A stretch of DNA of 7,678 bases from Lachnoclostridium sp. UBA1434 (GTDB lineage Bacteria; Bacillota; Clostridia; Lachnospirales; Lachnospiraceae), in assembly GCA_002329645.1 (NCBI GenBank), contig DCTS01000005.1, positions 16,608 to 24,285 of the forward strand, read 5' to 3'. A model generated the notes under the pieces. That model made no database searches and was not told the origin of the DNA. It saw nothing but the letters and a program-made list of their open reading frames with translations. Position numbers and translations under genes: made by a program. Positions 1 through 6,477 of this stretch are shown here, in pieces. Each line of letters begins with the position of its first letter. Position 1 is the first letter of the stretch.

Positions 1-596
1 TGTGGCTCAGAATATTGTCACGTGTGCTTCTGGTTCCCTTTATTGCCGGATTATCCTATGAATTTATCCGGTTGGCAGGAAGAACCGATAACATAGTCAT
101 CAATATAATAAGCAAGCCCGGCTTGTGGCTGCAGGCGCTTACAACCAAGGAACCCGACGATTCCATGATGGAGGTTGCCATTCAATCAGTTGATGCAGTA
201 TTTGACTGGAGGAAGTTCCTGGAGACGGATGCAGAAGGGGAGAAACAAAGCTGCAGAGCTTATAAAACGCCAAAAACACCCAAGACATCTAAAAAGGCGG
301 CTGCATCCGGCAAGTCTTCCGATGCATTAACACAGGAGAAGCCGGCAGCAGATGTGAAACCCCCGGCAGATGAGGATGACAGGTATAAGAGGAAGGGAAA
401 ACAACAGAATACGAAAGCGCCTTCGGACAGATCGTATGTTGATTTAAGCAGCCGCACAAAACCGATTGAGATTAAGTTTAAGGAATTTGACAAACCTGAC
501 GATGAGGATGATGAGATATTAAGGGCTCTTGACAAGTATCTGGATTTTAAAGATACCCCATCATCATCGGACAAAAAGGATCGGAAGGTACAATAA
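1..596 (+). CDS. yqhQ: DUF1385 family membrane protein (YqhQ-like), 5' partial, with long charged C-terminal tail
   Basis: The reading frame is open from the window edge (first full codon at 3, WLRILSRVLLVP), so the gene begins upstream and the TTG at 15 is an internal leucine, not a start. The visible start is the C-terminal end of DUF1385: a hydrophobic helix (LLVPFIAGLSYEFIRLAG), then KPGLWLQALTTKEPDDSMME and VAIQSVDAV, which is where family members normally end. Here about 120 more residues follow (from about base 225), rich in Lys, Pro, Ser, Asp and Glu, with a KTPKTPKTSKK run and a final acidic/basic stretch. This tail looks disordered. YqhQ proteins are membrane proteins of unknown biochemical role, and in many clostridia they sit next to prmC-prfA, as here (35-base gap to prmC). 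The family call is firm. The function is unknown and the tail is not recognised. Confidence 0.85.
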   Translation, partial: WLRILSRVLLVPFIAGLSYEFIRLAGRTDNIVINIISKPGLWLQALTTKEPDDSMMEVAIQSVDAVFDWRKFLETDAEGEKQSCRAYKTPKTPKTSKKAAASGKSSDALTQEKPAADVKPPADEDDRYKRKGKQQNTKAPSDRSYVDLSSRTKPIEIKFKEFDKPDDEDDEILRALDKYLDFKDTPSSSDKKDRKVQ

Positions 597-620
597 AGTA
601 TAGTGCGTTTAGCTGCGTAT

Positions 621-625
621 AGAGG
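621..625 (+). promoter_or_regulatory. Ribosome binding site deciding the prmC start
   Basis: AGAGG lies six bases before the ATG at 632. It would be directly adjacent to the TTG at 626, too close to serve it. This supports ATG 632 over the longer TTG start. Confidence 0.55.
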
Positions 626-631
626 TTGATT

Positions 632-1468
632 ATGGACAACTATATGGGTGTACTGCGTGATGCACGCAAGCTTCTTGATGAGTATGGGATAGCGGATGCC
701 AATGCTGATGCCTGGTATCTGCTATCCCATGTAACTGGAATGAGCAGAGCTGAGTTTCTGTTGCGGGCAAATGAACCTTTTCCGGCAGAGCTCTACGATA
801 AATACCGGGAACTGATCCGTATGAGAGCAAGTCATATCCCGCTTCAGTACATTACCCACACCCAGGAATTTATGGGTCTGGAATTTGTCGTGGACAGAAA
901 TGTCCTGATCCCGAGGCTGGACACTGAGGTCCTGGTTGAAGAGGTTCTTAAGGTATGTGAGGGTAAATCGGTGCTGGATTTATGTACCGGATCGGGCTGC
1001 ATAATTATCAGCCTGGCAAAGCTGGGTGCAATTAAGAGCGCTGCTGCATCCGATATATCCGAAGAAGCGATCAAGGCAGCGAAAGCTAATGCACTTAAGA
1101 ATGATGTGAGGATTAAATTTATTCAAAGCAACCTTTTTGACAGCATTAAGGGAAGCTATGATATTATTGTATCCAATCCCCCTTACATTAAGACCGGTGA
1201 GATACAGTCACTGATGCCGGAGGTGAGGGAGCATGAGCCTGTAATAGCCCTCGACGGCGGTGAGGACGGCCTTATGCTTATAAGAAGGATTATTGACGGG
1301 CTGTGGGGGCACCTTAACAGGGGCGGCATGGTTTTTCTTGAGATTGGGTATGATCAGGGTGAGCAGGCGGCAAAGCTGCTTGCAGACAAGGGATTTGAAG
1401 ATATTACGGTAAAAAAGGATTTAAGCGGCCTTGACCGTGTCATATTCGCAAAAAGGCCTTTAGAATAA
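632..1468 (+). CDS. prmC: Peptide chain release factor N5-glutamine methyltransferase PrmC (HemK)
   Basis: This cytoplasmic enzyme methylates the glutamine of the GGQ motif in release factors RF1 and RF2 using S-adenosylmethionine. The product is 278 residues, the usual family length. The first ~85 residues form the helical PrmC N-terminal domain (SHIPLQYITHTQEFMGLEF at its end). The family signature IPRLDTE is at 93-99, with Leu where Pro is usual. The SAM-binding motif I, DLCTGSGC, is at 116-123. The catalytic, glutamine-binding NPPY is at 182-185. A TTG start two codons earlier (626) is possible, but the ribosome binding site favours ATG 632. It sits 35 bases after yqhQ and 13 bases before prfA, its substrate, so the two are probably co-transcribed. 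The gene appears intact. Confidence 0.96.
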   Translation: MDNYMGVLRDARKLLDEYGIADANADAWYLLSHVTGMSRAEFLLRANEPFPAELYDKYRELIRMRASHIPLQYITHTQEFMGLEFVVDRNVLIPRLDTEVLVEEVLKVCEGKSVLDLCTGSGCIIISLAKLGAIKSAAASDISEEAIKAAKANALKNDVRIKFIQSNLFDSIKGSYDIIVSNPPYIKTGEIQSLMPEVREHEPVIALDGGEDGLMLIRRIIDGLWGHLNRGGMVFLEIGYDQGEQAAKLLADKGFEDITVKKDLSGLDRVIFAKRPLE

Positions 1469-1481
1469 TGGAGGAATTAAT

Positions 1482-2567
1482 ATGTTTGACCGTTTGGAGG
1501 ATATACTGGTAAGATATAATGAGATAGAGAACGAACTGATGAATCCAAATGTGGTAAATGATCAGAACAATTACAGGAAGCTCAGAAAGGAACAGGCGGA
1601 GCTTACGGATATAGCTGAAAAATATAAGGAGTATAAGTCTGTTCTGTCGGGAATTGATGACAGCCTGCTGATGCTTGAAGAAGAATCCGATGAGGAGATA
1701 AGGGAGCTGGCAAAGGAAGAGCTTAATAGCTTAAAGCAAAGGAAGGAAATGATTGAGGAGGAGCTGAAAATATTGCTGCTCCCCAAGGATCCTAATGATG
1801 AGAAGAACGTTATTATAGAGATCAGAGCCGGAGCCGGCGGTGACGAAGCCGCCCTTTTTGCGGCGGAATTATATCGCATGTATGCAATGTATGCTGAACG
1901 CAACCGCTGGAAGGTGGATATGATGAACCTTAATGAAAACGGCCTTGGAGGCTTTAAGGAAGTCATTTTCATGGTTATCGGCAAGGGGGCTTATTCCCGG
2001 TTTAAATATGAAAGCGGTGTTCACAGGGTTCAGAGAGTTCCTGTAACGGAATCCAGCGGCAGGATACACACCTCAACCGCAACTGTTGCTATAATGCCGG
2101 AGGCAGACGAAGTGGATGTGGATGTGGATCCTAATGATTGCAAGTTTGATGTCTTCCGTGCATCCGGCAATGGCGGCCAGTGCGTCAATACAACAGACTC
2201 TGCGGTAAGGTTGACACATATACCCACCGGAATAGTGATATCCTGTCAGGATGAGAAATCCCAGCTTAAGAATAAGGATAAGGCACTAAAAATCCTGCGC
2301 TCCAGATTATACGAGATGGAGATGGAGAAGGCTAAGGATGCGGAGACCCAGGCAAGAAGAAGCCAGATCGGGACAGGAGACAGGTCGGAAAAGATCAGGA
2401 CTTATAATTTCCCTCAGGGAAGAGTAACAGATCATAGAATAAAGCTTACAATGCATCAAATAGATGAAATAATGAACGGTGACCTTCAGGAGCTTATGGA
2501 CAGCCTTATAGCAGCAGATCAGGCAGCAAAGCTTGGCAATATGCAAAATGAGCAAGGGGAAGATTAA
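1482..2567 (+). CDS. prfA: Peptide chain release factor 1 (RF1)
   Basis: RF1 recognises UAA and UAG stop codons in the ribosomal A site and triggers peptide release. The 361-residue length matches the family (about 360). The N-terminal ~100 residues are a charged helical domain. RAGAGGDEA at 115-123 begins the conserved PCRF region. The stop-codon-reading tripeptide PVT is at 187-189, followed by ESSGRIHTSTATVA; RF2 would have SPF there. The catalytic GGQ is at 231-233 (bases 2172-2180) in the context GNGGQCVNTTDSAVR, with Cys after GGQ where E. coli has His. The next segment, KSQLKNKDKALKILRSRL, is also typical. The start ATG has GGAGG at 1470-1474, seven bases upstream. PrmC, encoded just before, is expected to methylate Gln233. 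Confidence 0.98.
   Translation: MFDRLEDILVRYNEIENELMNPNVVNDQNNYRKLRKEQAELTDIAEKYKEYKSVLSGIDDSLLMLEEESDEEIRELAKEELNSLKQRKEMIEEELKILLLPKDPNDEKNVIIEIRAGAGGDEAALFAAELYRMYAMYAERNRWKVDMMNLNENGLGGFKEVIFMVIGKGAYSRFKYESGVHRVQRVPVTESSGRIHTSTATVAIMPEADEVDVDVDPNDCKFDVFRASGNGGQCVNTTDSAVRLTHIPTGIVISCQDEKSQLKNKDKALKILRSRLYEMEMEKAKDAETQARRSQIGTGDRSEKIRTYNFPQGRVTDHRIKLTMHQIDEIMNGDLQELMDSLIAADQAAKLGNMQNEQGED
2554..2560 (+). promoter_or_regulatory. Ribosome binding site deciding the start of the rRNA methyltransferase gene
   Basis: AAGGGGA lies eight bases before the ATG at 2569 and within the last codons of prfA. The longer in-frame starts (TTG 2533, ATG 2548) have no purine-rich site at proper distance. The methyltransferase therefore most likely starts one base after the prfA stop, a typical arrangement for translational coupling. 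Confidence 0.6.
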
Positions 2568-2568
2568 T

Positions 2569-3372
2569 ATGAAGCCGGGAAGTGTTATCAGCAGCCAGGA
2601 CAACAGCCGGATAAAGAATCTCATTAAGCTCATGAAGAAGCCAAGGGCCAGAAAAGAGCAGGGCATATTTGTAGTCGAAGGCCTGAAGATGCTTGAGGAG
2701 GCAAGGGCTTCGGGGCTTTTACTTCAGGTCTATGCTTCGGAAAGCTTTTATAAAGAAAGGTCGATGAGCAGCCCGGGCTTCTTTGCAGGGCTTGACTATG
2801 AAGTGGTTGCCGACTCACTGTTTGCCGAGGTTTCGGATACTGTAACACCCCAGGGAGTTCTGGGTACTGCAGCCATGCCGTCATACAGCCTTAATGCCCT
2901 GCTGGATGATCCGGGGGCTTTGTTGCTGCTTCTTGAGGACATCAGGGATCCGGGGAATATGGGTACAATAATACGGACAGCTGAAGGCGCGGGAGTAACA
3001 GGTATACTCTTAAGCCCTTCCTGTGTAGATATATATAATCCTAAGGTGGTACGCTCCACCATGGGTTCAATATTCAGGGTTCCTATATGCATATCCGGGG
3101 ATTTTTACTCCGACTTAACGAATATAAGTAATATGGGGATAAGGGTTTATGCCGCACATTTATCCGGGAAGCCCTATGATACGGATGGCGGTTTTACAGA
3201 AAGATGTGCAATTCTTATCGGCAATGAGGCAAACGGATTGACAGACAGGGCAATAAGCCTTGCCGATGCTTTGATAACAATTCCGATGGCAGGCAGGGTA
3301 GAATCCCTGAATGCCGCAGTTGCAGCCGCTATACTTATGTATGAGGCGGCAAGACAGAGAAGAAACAGATAG
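2569..3372 (+). CDS. TrmH/SpoU-family RNA 2'-O-methyltransferase, probably acting on 23S rRNA
   Basis: The enzyme transfers a methyl group from SAM to a ribose 2'-OH of structured RNA. The product is 267 residues. Residues ~8-100 are the SpoU substrate-binding domain (DNSRIKNLIKLMKKPRARKE, FVVEGLKMLEEA). The rest is the SPOUT knot catalytic domain. Motif 1 is DPGNMGTIIRTA at 127-138 with the conserved Asn and Arg. Motif 2 is IGNEANGL at 217-224. Motif 3 is IPMAGRVESLNAAVAAAI at 238-255, with the Ser-Leu-Asn of the cofactor-binding knot. These motifs are intact, so the protein should be active. Among characterised relatives it resembles B. subtilis YsgA/RlmP, a 23S A-loop guanosine methylase, more than RlmB, but the target cannot be settled by eye. 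It is the last gene of the tight prmC-prfA cluster, followed by a 55-base gap. Confidence 0.9.
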   Translation: MKPGSVISSQDNSRIKNLIKLMKKPRARKEQGIFVVEGLKMLEEARASGLLLQVYASESFYKERSMSSPGFFAGLDYEVVADSLFAEVSDTVTPQGVLGTAAMPSYSLNALLDDPGALLLLLEDIRDPGNMGTIIRTAEGAGVTGILLSPSCVDIYNPKVVRSTMGSIFRVPICISGDFYSDLTNISNMGIRVYAAHLSGKPYDTDGGFTERCAILIGNEANGLTDRAISLADALITIPMAGRVESLNAAVAAAILMYEAARQRRNR

Positions 3373-3427
3373 CATTATAAATGCTTATGAAATATATTAA
3401 CAATCTCCGGAAGGGGAGCCTTAAAAC

Positions 3428-4180
3428 ATGGCTATAGAGGTGTTCAACAGACAGGAAATAAAATATATAATTAATGATGAAGTGTTTCGCATATTTACCA
3501 ATGTGCTTAATAACAACATGGAGCCGGATAAATACAGCGCAGGGGGAAGGCTTTACCATATCAGCAATATTTATTATGATACTCCCCTGCATGACATTAT
3601 CAGAAAGTCAATTGACAAGCCTGTATATAAGGTAAAATTAAGACTGCGGTCATATGGTGATACCCAATCGGGGGACAGGGTATTTCTTGAAATGAAGAAG
3701 AAATTTGACGGCCTGGTAAATAAGAGGAGGACGGCAATTTACCTTGAGGAGGCGGAGCGATACATTGAAACAAGGGTAAAGCCGGAGATAAAGCCTTATA
3801 TGAACCGCCAGGTCCTTAATGAAATAGATTTTTTTATACATAGTTATGAAGACTTGCAGCCGATGGTAAGACTGTCCTATGACAGGGTTGCCTTCTTCGG
3901 CAGGGAGGATAAAAGCTTCAGAGTTACCTTTGACACCAATATAAGGTCAAGAAGAAACGATGTGAGGCTGGAGTCGGCAAGTTACGGCCGGGAGCTTCTG
4001 CCCCAGGGCTTATGGGTAATGGAGGTTAAGGCCGAGAGGGCAATTCCGCTGTGGTTTACCAGGCTGCTTTCGGATAACCGCCTTTATCCCACATCATTTT
4101 CTAAGTACGGGACGGATTACAGACTGAGTATTATTGGAGAATCGATACATAATGAGGACTTTAATTATAAATTTGCTTAA
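3428..4180 (+). CDS. VTC-domain polyphosphate polymerase, soluble bacterial type
   Basis: The 250-residue product, with no membrane segment or signal peptide, matches the VTC domain: the triphosphate-tunnel fold that in yeast Vtc4 makes polyphosphate from ATP. The expected tunnel residues can be seen: EIKY at 10-13, KVKLRLRSYG at 68-77 (two alternating Arg), EMKKK at 88-92, MVRLSYDRVAF at 146-156, FRVTFDT at 164-170, MEVKAE at 198-203 and FSKYGTDYR at 224-232. Their order and spacing follow Vtc4, so catalytic competence is likely. The start ATG has GGAAGGGGAG at 3410-3419. The DUF4956 gene follows after 12 bases, with its own GGAGG; this pairing is common in Firmicutes, often with CotH-like kinases, which are absent here. 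A CYTH phosphatase is less likely because the motifs fit VTC better. That it makes polyphosphate in vivo is inferred. Confidence 0.88.
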   Translation: MAIEVFNRQEIKYIINDEVFRIFTNVLNNNMEPDKYSAGGRLYHISNIYYDTPLHDIIRKSIDKPVYKVKLRLRSYGDTQSGDRVFLEMKKKFDGLVNKRRTAIYLEEAERYIETRVKPEIKPYMNRQVLNEIDFFIHSYEDLQPMVRLSYDRVAFFGREDKSFRVTFDTNIRSRRNDVRLESASYGRELLPQGLWVMEVKAERAIPLWFTRLLSDNRLYPTSFSKYGTDYRLSIIGESIHNEDFNYKFA

Positions 4181-4192
4181 GGAGGATAAAAC

Positions 4193-4882
4193 GTGTTTGA
4201 AACAATTTTTAACAGTACAGATTTAGGCACGACACTGGAGATTGACAAAACACTTATATGCATTCTGGCGGCTTTATTGATGGGCTTTGTTATAAGCATT
4301 GACTATTATATCATTACACTACAGAAGGACAGATCAAGAAGCATGGCGGTAAGCCTTGTTGTTTTACCTGCAGTTATATCTGTCGTGATTATATTGGTAG
4401 GAGGAAGCATTGCAAGAGCATTCTCAATGGCGGGCGTATTTGCCCTGATACGTTTCAGGTCTGCACCCGGGGATGCCAAGGATATAACCTTTGTATTTAC
4501 CGCAATGGCGGCAGGCTTGTCAGTCGGCATGGGCTATCTGACACTTGGTGCGGCTGTAACAGTCATCATTTGCCTTGTCATGTTTGTCATATGCAAGCTG
4601 GGTTACGGAATGCCAAAAAGACCGGAGAAGGTCTTAAGGATTACAATACCTGAGGATATGAATACCCAGGGCTTGTTTGACGACCTGCTTGATAAATATA
4701 CAAGCAAAAGCTCATTATACAGGGTGAGAAGCATCAATCTGGGAACCCTGTACGAGCTTACATATAATATAGTCCTTAAGAATGAAGGCACCGAAAAGGA
4801 ATTAATTGATGAACTCAGGTGCCGGAACGGCAATCTGAATATACAAATTACGGTCAGGGAAGCCGGTGAACAACAGCTATAA
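4193..4882 (+). CDS. DUF4956 family membrane protein, partner of the VTC-domain gene
   Basis: The 229-residue protein starts at GTG with GGAGG at 4181-4185, seven bases away. Hydrophobic segments at about 20-42, 52-72, 77-86/98-114 and 116-137 suggest four membrane helices. The conserved signature spans 77-114: FSMAGVFALIRFR, then SAPGDAKDITFVF and AMAAGLSVGMG, with the Arg-Phe-Arg and Asp residues typical of DUF4956. Residues ~146-224 form a soluble domain with an apparent beta-alpha-beta-beta-alpha-beta order, reminiscent of the ACT-like tail of MgtC-type proteins; this is an inference. DUF4956 has no established biochemical function, but it recurs next to VTC-domain polymerases. A role in anchoring the polymerase, or in moving polyphosphate or a related anion across the membrane, is plausible but unproven. 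The gene is probably co-transcribed with the polymerase gene. Confidence 0.88.
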   Translation: MFETIFNSTDLGTTLEIDKTLICILAALLMGFVISIDYYIITLQKDRSRSMAVSLVVLPAVISVVIILVGGSIARAFSMAGVFALIRFRSAPGDAKDITFVFTAMAAGLSVGMGYLTLGAAVTVIICLVMFVICKLGYGMPKRPEKVLRITIPEDMNTQGLFDDLLDKYTSKSSLYRVRSINLGTLYELTYNIVLKNEGTEKELIDELRCRNGNLNIQITVREAGEQQL

Positions 4883-4906
4883 AAAAATGTAATAATTAAA
4901 AGATAA

Positions 4907-4935
4907 TTAGAATTAAGCCTGTGCTATTGTATAAT
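4907..4935 (+). promoter_or_regulatory. Probable sigma-A promoter for the nfeD-slipin operon
   Basis: A perfect -10 hexamer TATAAT is at 4930-4935. A weak -35 (TTAGAA, 4907-4912) lies 17 bases upstream, in an AT-rich gap between two functional units. Transcription would start near 4942, giving a leader of about 130 bases before the nfeD start. The -35 matches consensus at only three of six positions, so the promoter call is tentative. Confidence 0.5.
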
Positions 4936-4982
4936 GGAATAATATCGTCTACAATATATATATTGATATAAAGATAAATTCA

Positions 4983-5078
4983 CAGCGGTATGGACACAAG
5001 AATGCCATACTACTGACGAGTTGTGAGTGCAACGCCGCGGGAGTAACACCGTGGCTAAAGGGAAGGTGGTATGCAATG
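4983..5078 (+). promoter_or_regulatory. Structured 5' leader RNA of nfeD, candidate cis-regulatory switch
   Basis: Three consecutive hairpins can be drawn. Hairpin 1: 4983-4993 with 5005-5015 (CAGCGGTATGG / CCATACTACTG; nine Watson-Crick pairs, one G-U, one C-A mismatch, 11-base loop). Hairpin 2: 5020-5024 with 5029-5033 (GTTGT / GCAAC). Hairpin 3: 5034-5040 with 5049-5055 (GCCGCGG / CCGTGGC, seven pairs including one G-U, loop GAGTAACA). A 5' purine-rich strip, AAAGGGAAGGTGG (5057-5069), holds the ribosome binding site. Bases 5006-5013 (CATACTAC), the 3' arm of hairpin 1, are also complementary to 5066-5073 (GTGGTATG), covering the binding site just before the ATG at 5076. The two pairings exclude each other. 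I match the leader to no riboswitch consensus I know. A regulatory role is inferred from structure and location. Confidence 0.5.
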
Positions 5079-5516
5079 ACAAACACAATAGCCTGGCTTA
5101 TTTTGCTTGTGGTACTTGTTTTAATTGAATTTATTACACTCGGGCTAACTACAGTATGGTTTGCGGGAGGCGCATTAGCAGCATTCGTGGTATCAATATT
5201 CATAGACAACCTGATACTTGAGCTGGTGGTATTCGTTATTGTGTCCCTCCTGTTGCTGTTTTTTACCAGGCCTATTGTAATAAAGCACTTTAATCCGAAG
5301 CGAGTCAGGACAAATTATGAGGAGCTTATCGGGAAGGAGGCCGTAGTAACTGCATCGATCGATAACCTTAGCTCAACCGGACTTGTCAGGGTGAACGGGC
5401 AGGAATGGTCGGCAAGGTCGGCGGACGGAGCACCGATAGAAAAGGACACTTTAGTTACAATAAAGGACATTTCAGGAGTGAAACTTATAGTATCTGTTAA
5501 AAAGGAGGATGCATAA
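5076..5516 (+). CDS. Short NfeD-like membrane protein with C-terminal OB-fold domain
   Basis: The 146-residue product belongs to the short (protease-less) NfeD class that partners SPFH/slipin proteins in membrane microdomains. Hydrophobic segments at about 5-24, 26-43 and 46-64 form the membrane part (LVVLVLIEFITLGLTTVWFAGGA). Residues ~81-141 are the NfeD OB-fold (ELIGKEAVVTASIDNLSSTG, RVNGQEWSARS, VTIKDISGVKLIV). The N-terminal ClpP-like serine protease domain of long NfeD is absent, as is normal for this class. The start ATG 5076 follows AAGGTGG (5063-5069). An ATG at 5071 opens only a two-codon frame (ATG CAA TGA) whose stop overlaps the true start. The slipin gene begins at the next base after the stop codon, as in nfeD-floA-type operons. 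Confidence 0.9.
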   Translation: MTNTIAWLILLVVLVLIEFITLGLTTVWFAGGALAAFVVSIFIDNLILELVVFVIVSLLLLFFTRPIVIKHFNPKRVRTNYEELIGKEAVVTASIDNLSSTGLVRVNGQEWSARSADGAPIEKDTLVTIKDISGVKLIVSVKKEDA

Positions 5517-6449
5517 ATGCCGGAATTTGCTCTTATTATTGTTATAGTATTTGCGATTTTATTACTTATTTTAATTTCATCATGTGTGAAGATAGTCCCT
5601 CAGGCCCACGCATTTATAGTTGAGCGACTGGGAGGATATCAAGGCACATGGGGCGTGGGAATTCATCTTAAGATGCCCTTAATAGACAAGATAGCCAAAA
5701 GGGTTAACCTAAAGGAGCAGGTTGTGGATTTCCCTCCCCAACCCGTTATTACCAAGGACAATGTCACTATGAAGATTGACACGGTTGTCTTTTATCAAAT
5801 TACAGATCCGAAGCTTTACACATACGGCGTGGAGAATCCACTGGTAGCAATTGAGAACCTGACGGCAACCACCCTTCGTAACATAATCGGAGACCTGGAG
5901 CTGGATGAAACCCTTACCTCAAGAGAAATAATCAACACCAAGATGAGGGTTACCCTTGATGAAGCCACCGATCCATGGGGAATAAAGGTTACACGCGTTG
6001 AGCTTAAGAACATCATTCCTCCGGCAGCCATTCAGGATGCCATGGAGAAGCAGATGAAGGCAGAACGAGAAAGACGTGAAGCCGTTACCCGTGCAGAAGG
6101 TGAAAAGAGAGCGAAAGTCCTTTCCGCAGAAGGTGAAAAGGAATCCGCCATTCTCCGTGCGGAAGCAGAAAAGCAGTCCGCTATTCTTCGTGCAGAAGCT
6201 GAAAAAGAGAAGAAAATCCGTGAAGCAGAAGGTGAAGCAGAAGCTATTCTTAAGGTACAGCAGGCATATGCTGACGGTATCCGTATGTTAAAGGAAGCAG
6301 CACCCGATGACAAGGTACTGAAGTTAAAGAGCCTGGAAGCCTTTGAAAAGGCAGCTGACGGCAAGGCTACCAAGATTTTACTGCCCGCAGATTTGCAGGG
6401 CATAGCTTCCCTGGCAACCACCTTCCGGGAAGTAGCCGGCGATAAATAA
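5517..6449 (+). CDS. SPFH/band-7 (slipin/QmcA-like) membrane scaffold protein
   Basis: The 310-residue protein starts with a membrane anchor (~5-23, IIVIVFAILLLILISS), followed by the SPFH/band-7 domain (about 24-180). Typical stretches are IVPQAHAFIVERLGGY, LKEQVVDFPPQPVITKDN, TLRNIIGDLELDETLTSRE and WGIKVTRVELKNIIPP. Residues ~180-245 are an Ala/Glu/Lys/Arg coiled coil, including an 11-residue repeat (SAILRAEAEK twice, 210-231). The band-7 C-terminal motif, KATKILLPADLQGIASLA, is near 284-301. Such proteins oligomerise on the inner membrane face and organise microdomains with NfeD partners. AAGGAGG at 5502-5508 lies eight bases before the ATG, which abuts the nfeD stop. From residue 181 on, Glu is encoded almost only by GAA (20 of 21), against 4 of 11 before. 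Confidence 0.93.
   Translation: MPEFALIIVIVFAILLLILISSCVKIVPQAHAFIVERLGGYQGTWGVGIHLKMPLIDKIAKRVNLKEQVVDFPPQPVITKDNVTMKIDTVVFYQITDPKLYTYGVENPLVAIENLTATTLRNIIGDLELDETLTSREIINTKMRVTLDEATDPWGIKVTRVELKNIIPPAAIQDAMEKQMKAERERREAVTRAEGEKRAKVLSAEGEKESAILRAEAEKQSAILRAEAEKEKKIREAEGEAEAILKVQQAYADGIRMLKEAAPDDKVLKLKSLEAFEKAADGKATKILLPADLQGIASLATTFREVAGDK
6144..6209 (+). repeat. 33-base tandem duplication inside the slipin coiled coil
   Basis: Two adjacent 33-base units (6144-6176 and 6177-6209) are identical at 27 positions and encode SAILRAEAEK followed by Q or E. The differences are synonymous except the last codon (CAG/GAG). The period of 11 residues suits a coiled-coil hendecad, so the repeat probably reflects internal duplication kept in frame. 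Confidence 0.8.
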
Positions 6450-6477
6450 GAAAACAGGAATCGCTGAGATTCTTATG

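Noticed and set aside
15..17. TTG at 15 as the start of the first gene
   Set aside because: The frame is open to the window edge, has no ribosome binding site before it, and the sequence upstream (WLRIL) continues the DUF1385 membrane helix.
1571..1984. Long reverse-strand open frame (137 codons) opposite prfA, and a 129-codon one opposite the slipin coiled coil (6032-6421)
   Set aside because: Both lie wholly within well-identified genes. Their products are Ser- or Ala/Ser-rich reflections of Glu/Lys-rich coding sequence and have no recognisable domain.
1482..2567. Release factor 2 instead of release factor 1
   Set aside because: The stop-codon-reading tripeptide is PVT (RF1 type), not SPF, and there is no programmed frameshift near the start.
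3371..3385. Small inverted repeat AGCAT/ATGCT after the rRNA methyltransferase, as a terminator
   Set aside because: Only five AT-rich base pairs with no T-run afterwards; too weak to call. Whether the VTC-DUF4956 unit has its own promoter remains open.
4888..4908. TAATTA repeats after the DUF4956 gene, as a terminator
   Set aside because: A pure A-T hairpin with no T-tail is not a credible intrinsic terminator.
4983..5078. Leader of nfeD as a known riboswitch (TPP, because of the AAAGGGAAGG end; T-box, because of AGGTGGTA)
   Set aside because: The TPP CUGAGA and ACCUGAU elements are missing, and the T-box AGGGUGGNACCGCG bulge is not matched. No aminoacyl-tRNA synthetase, thiamine or transporter gene follows.
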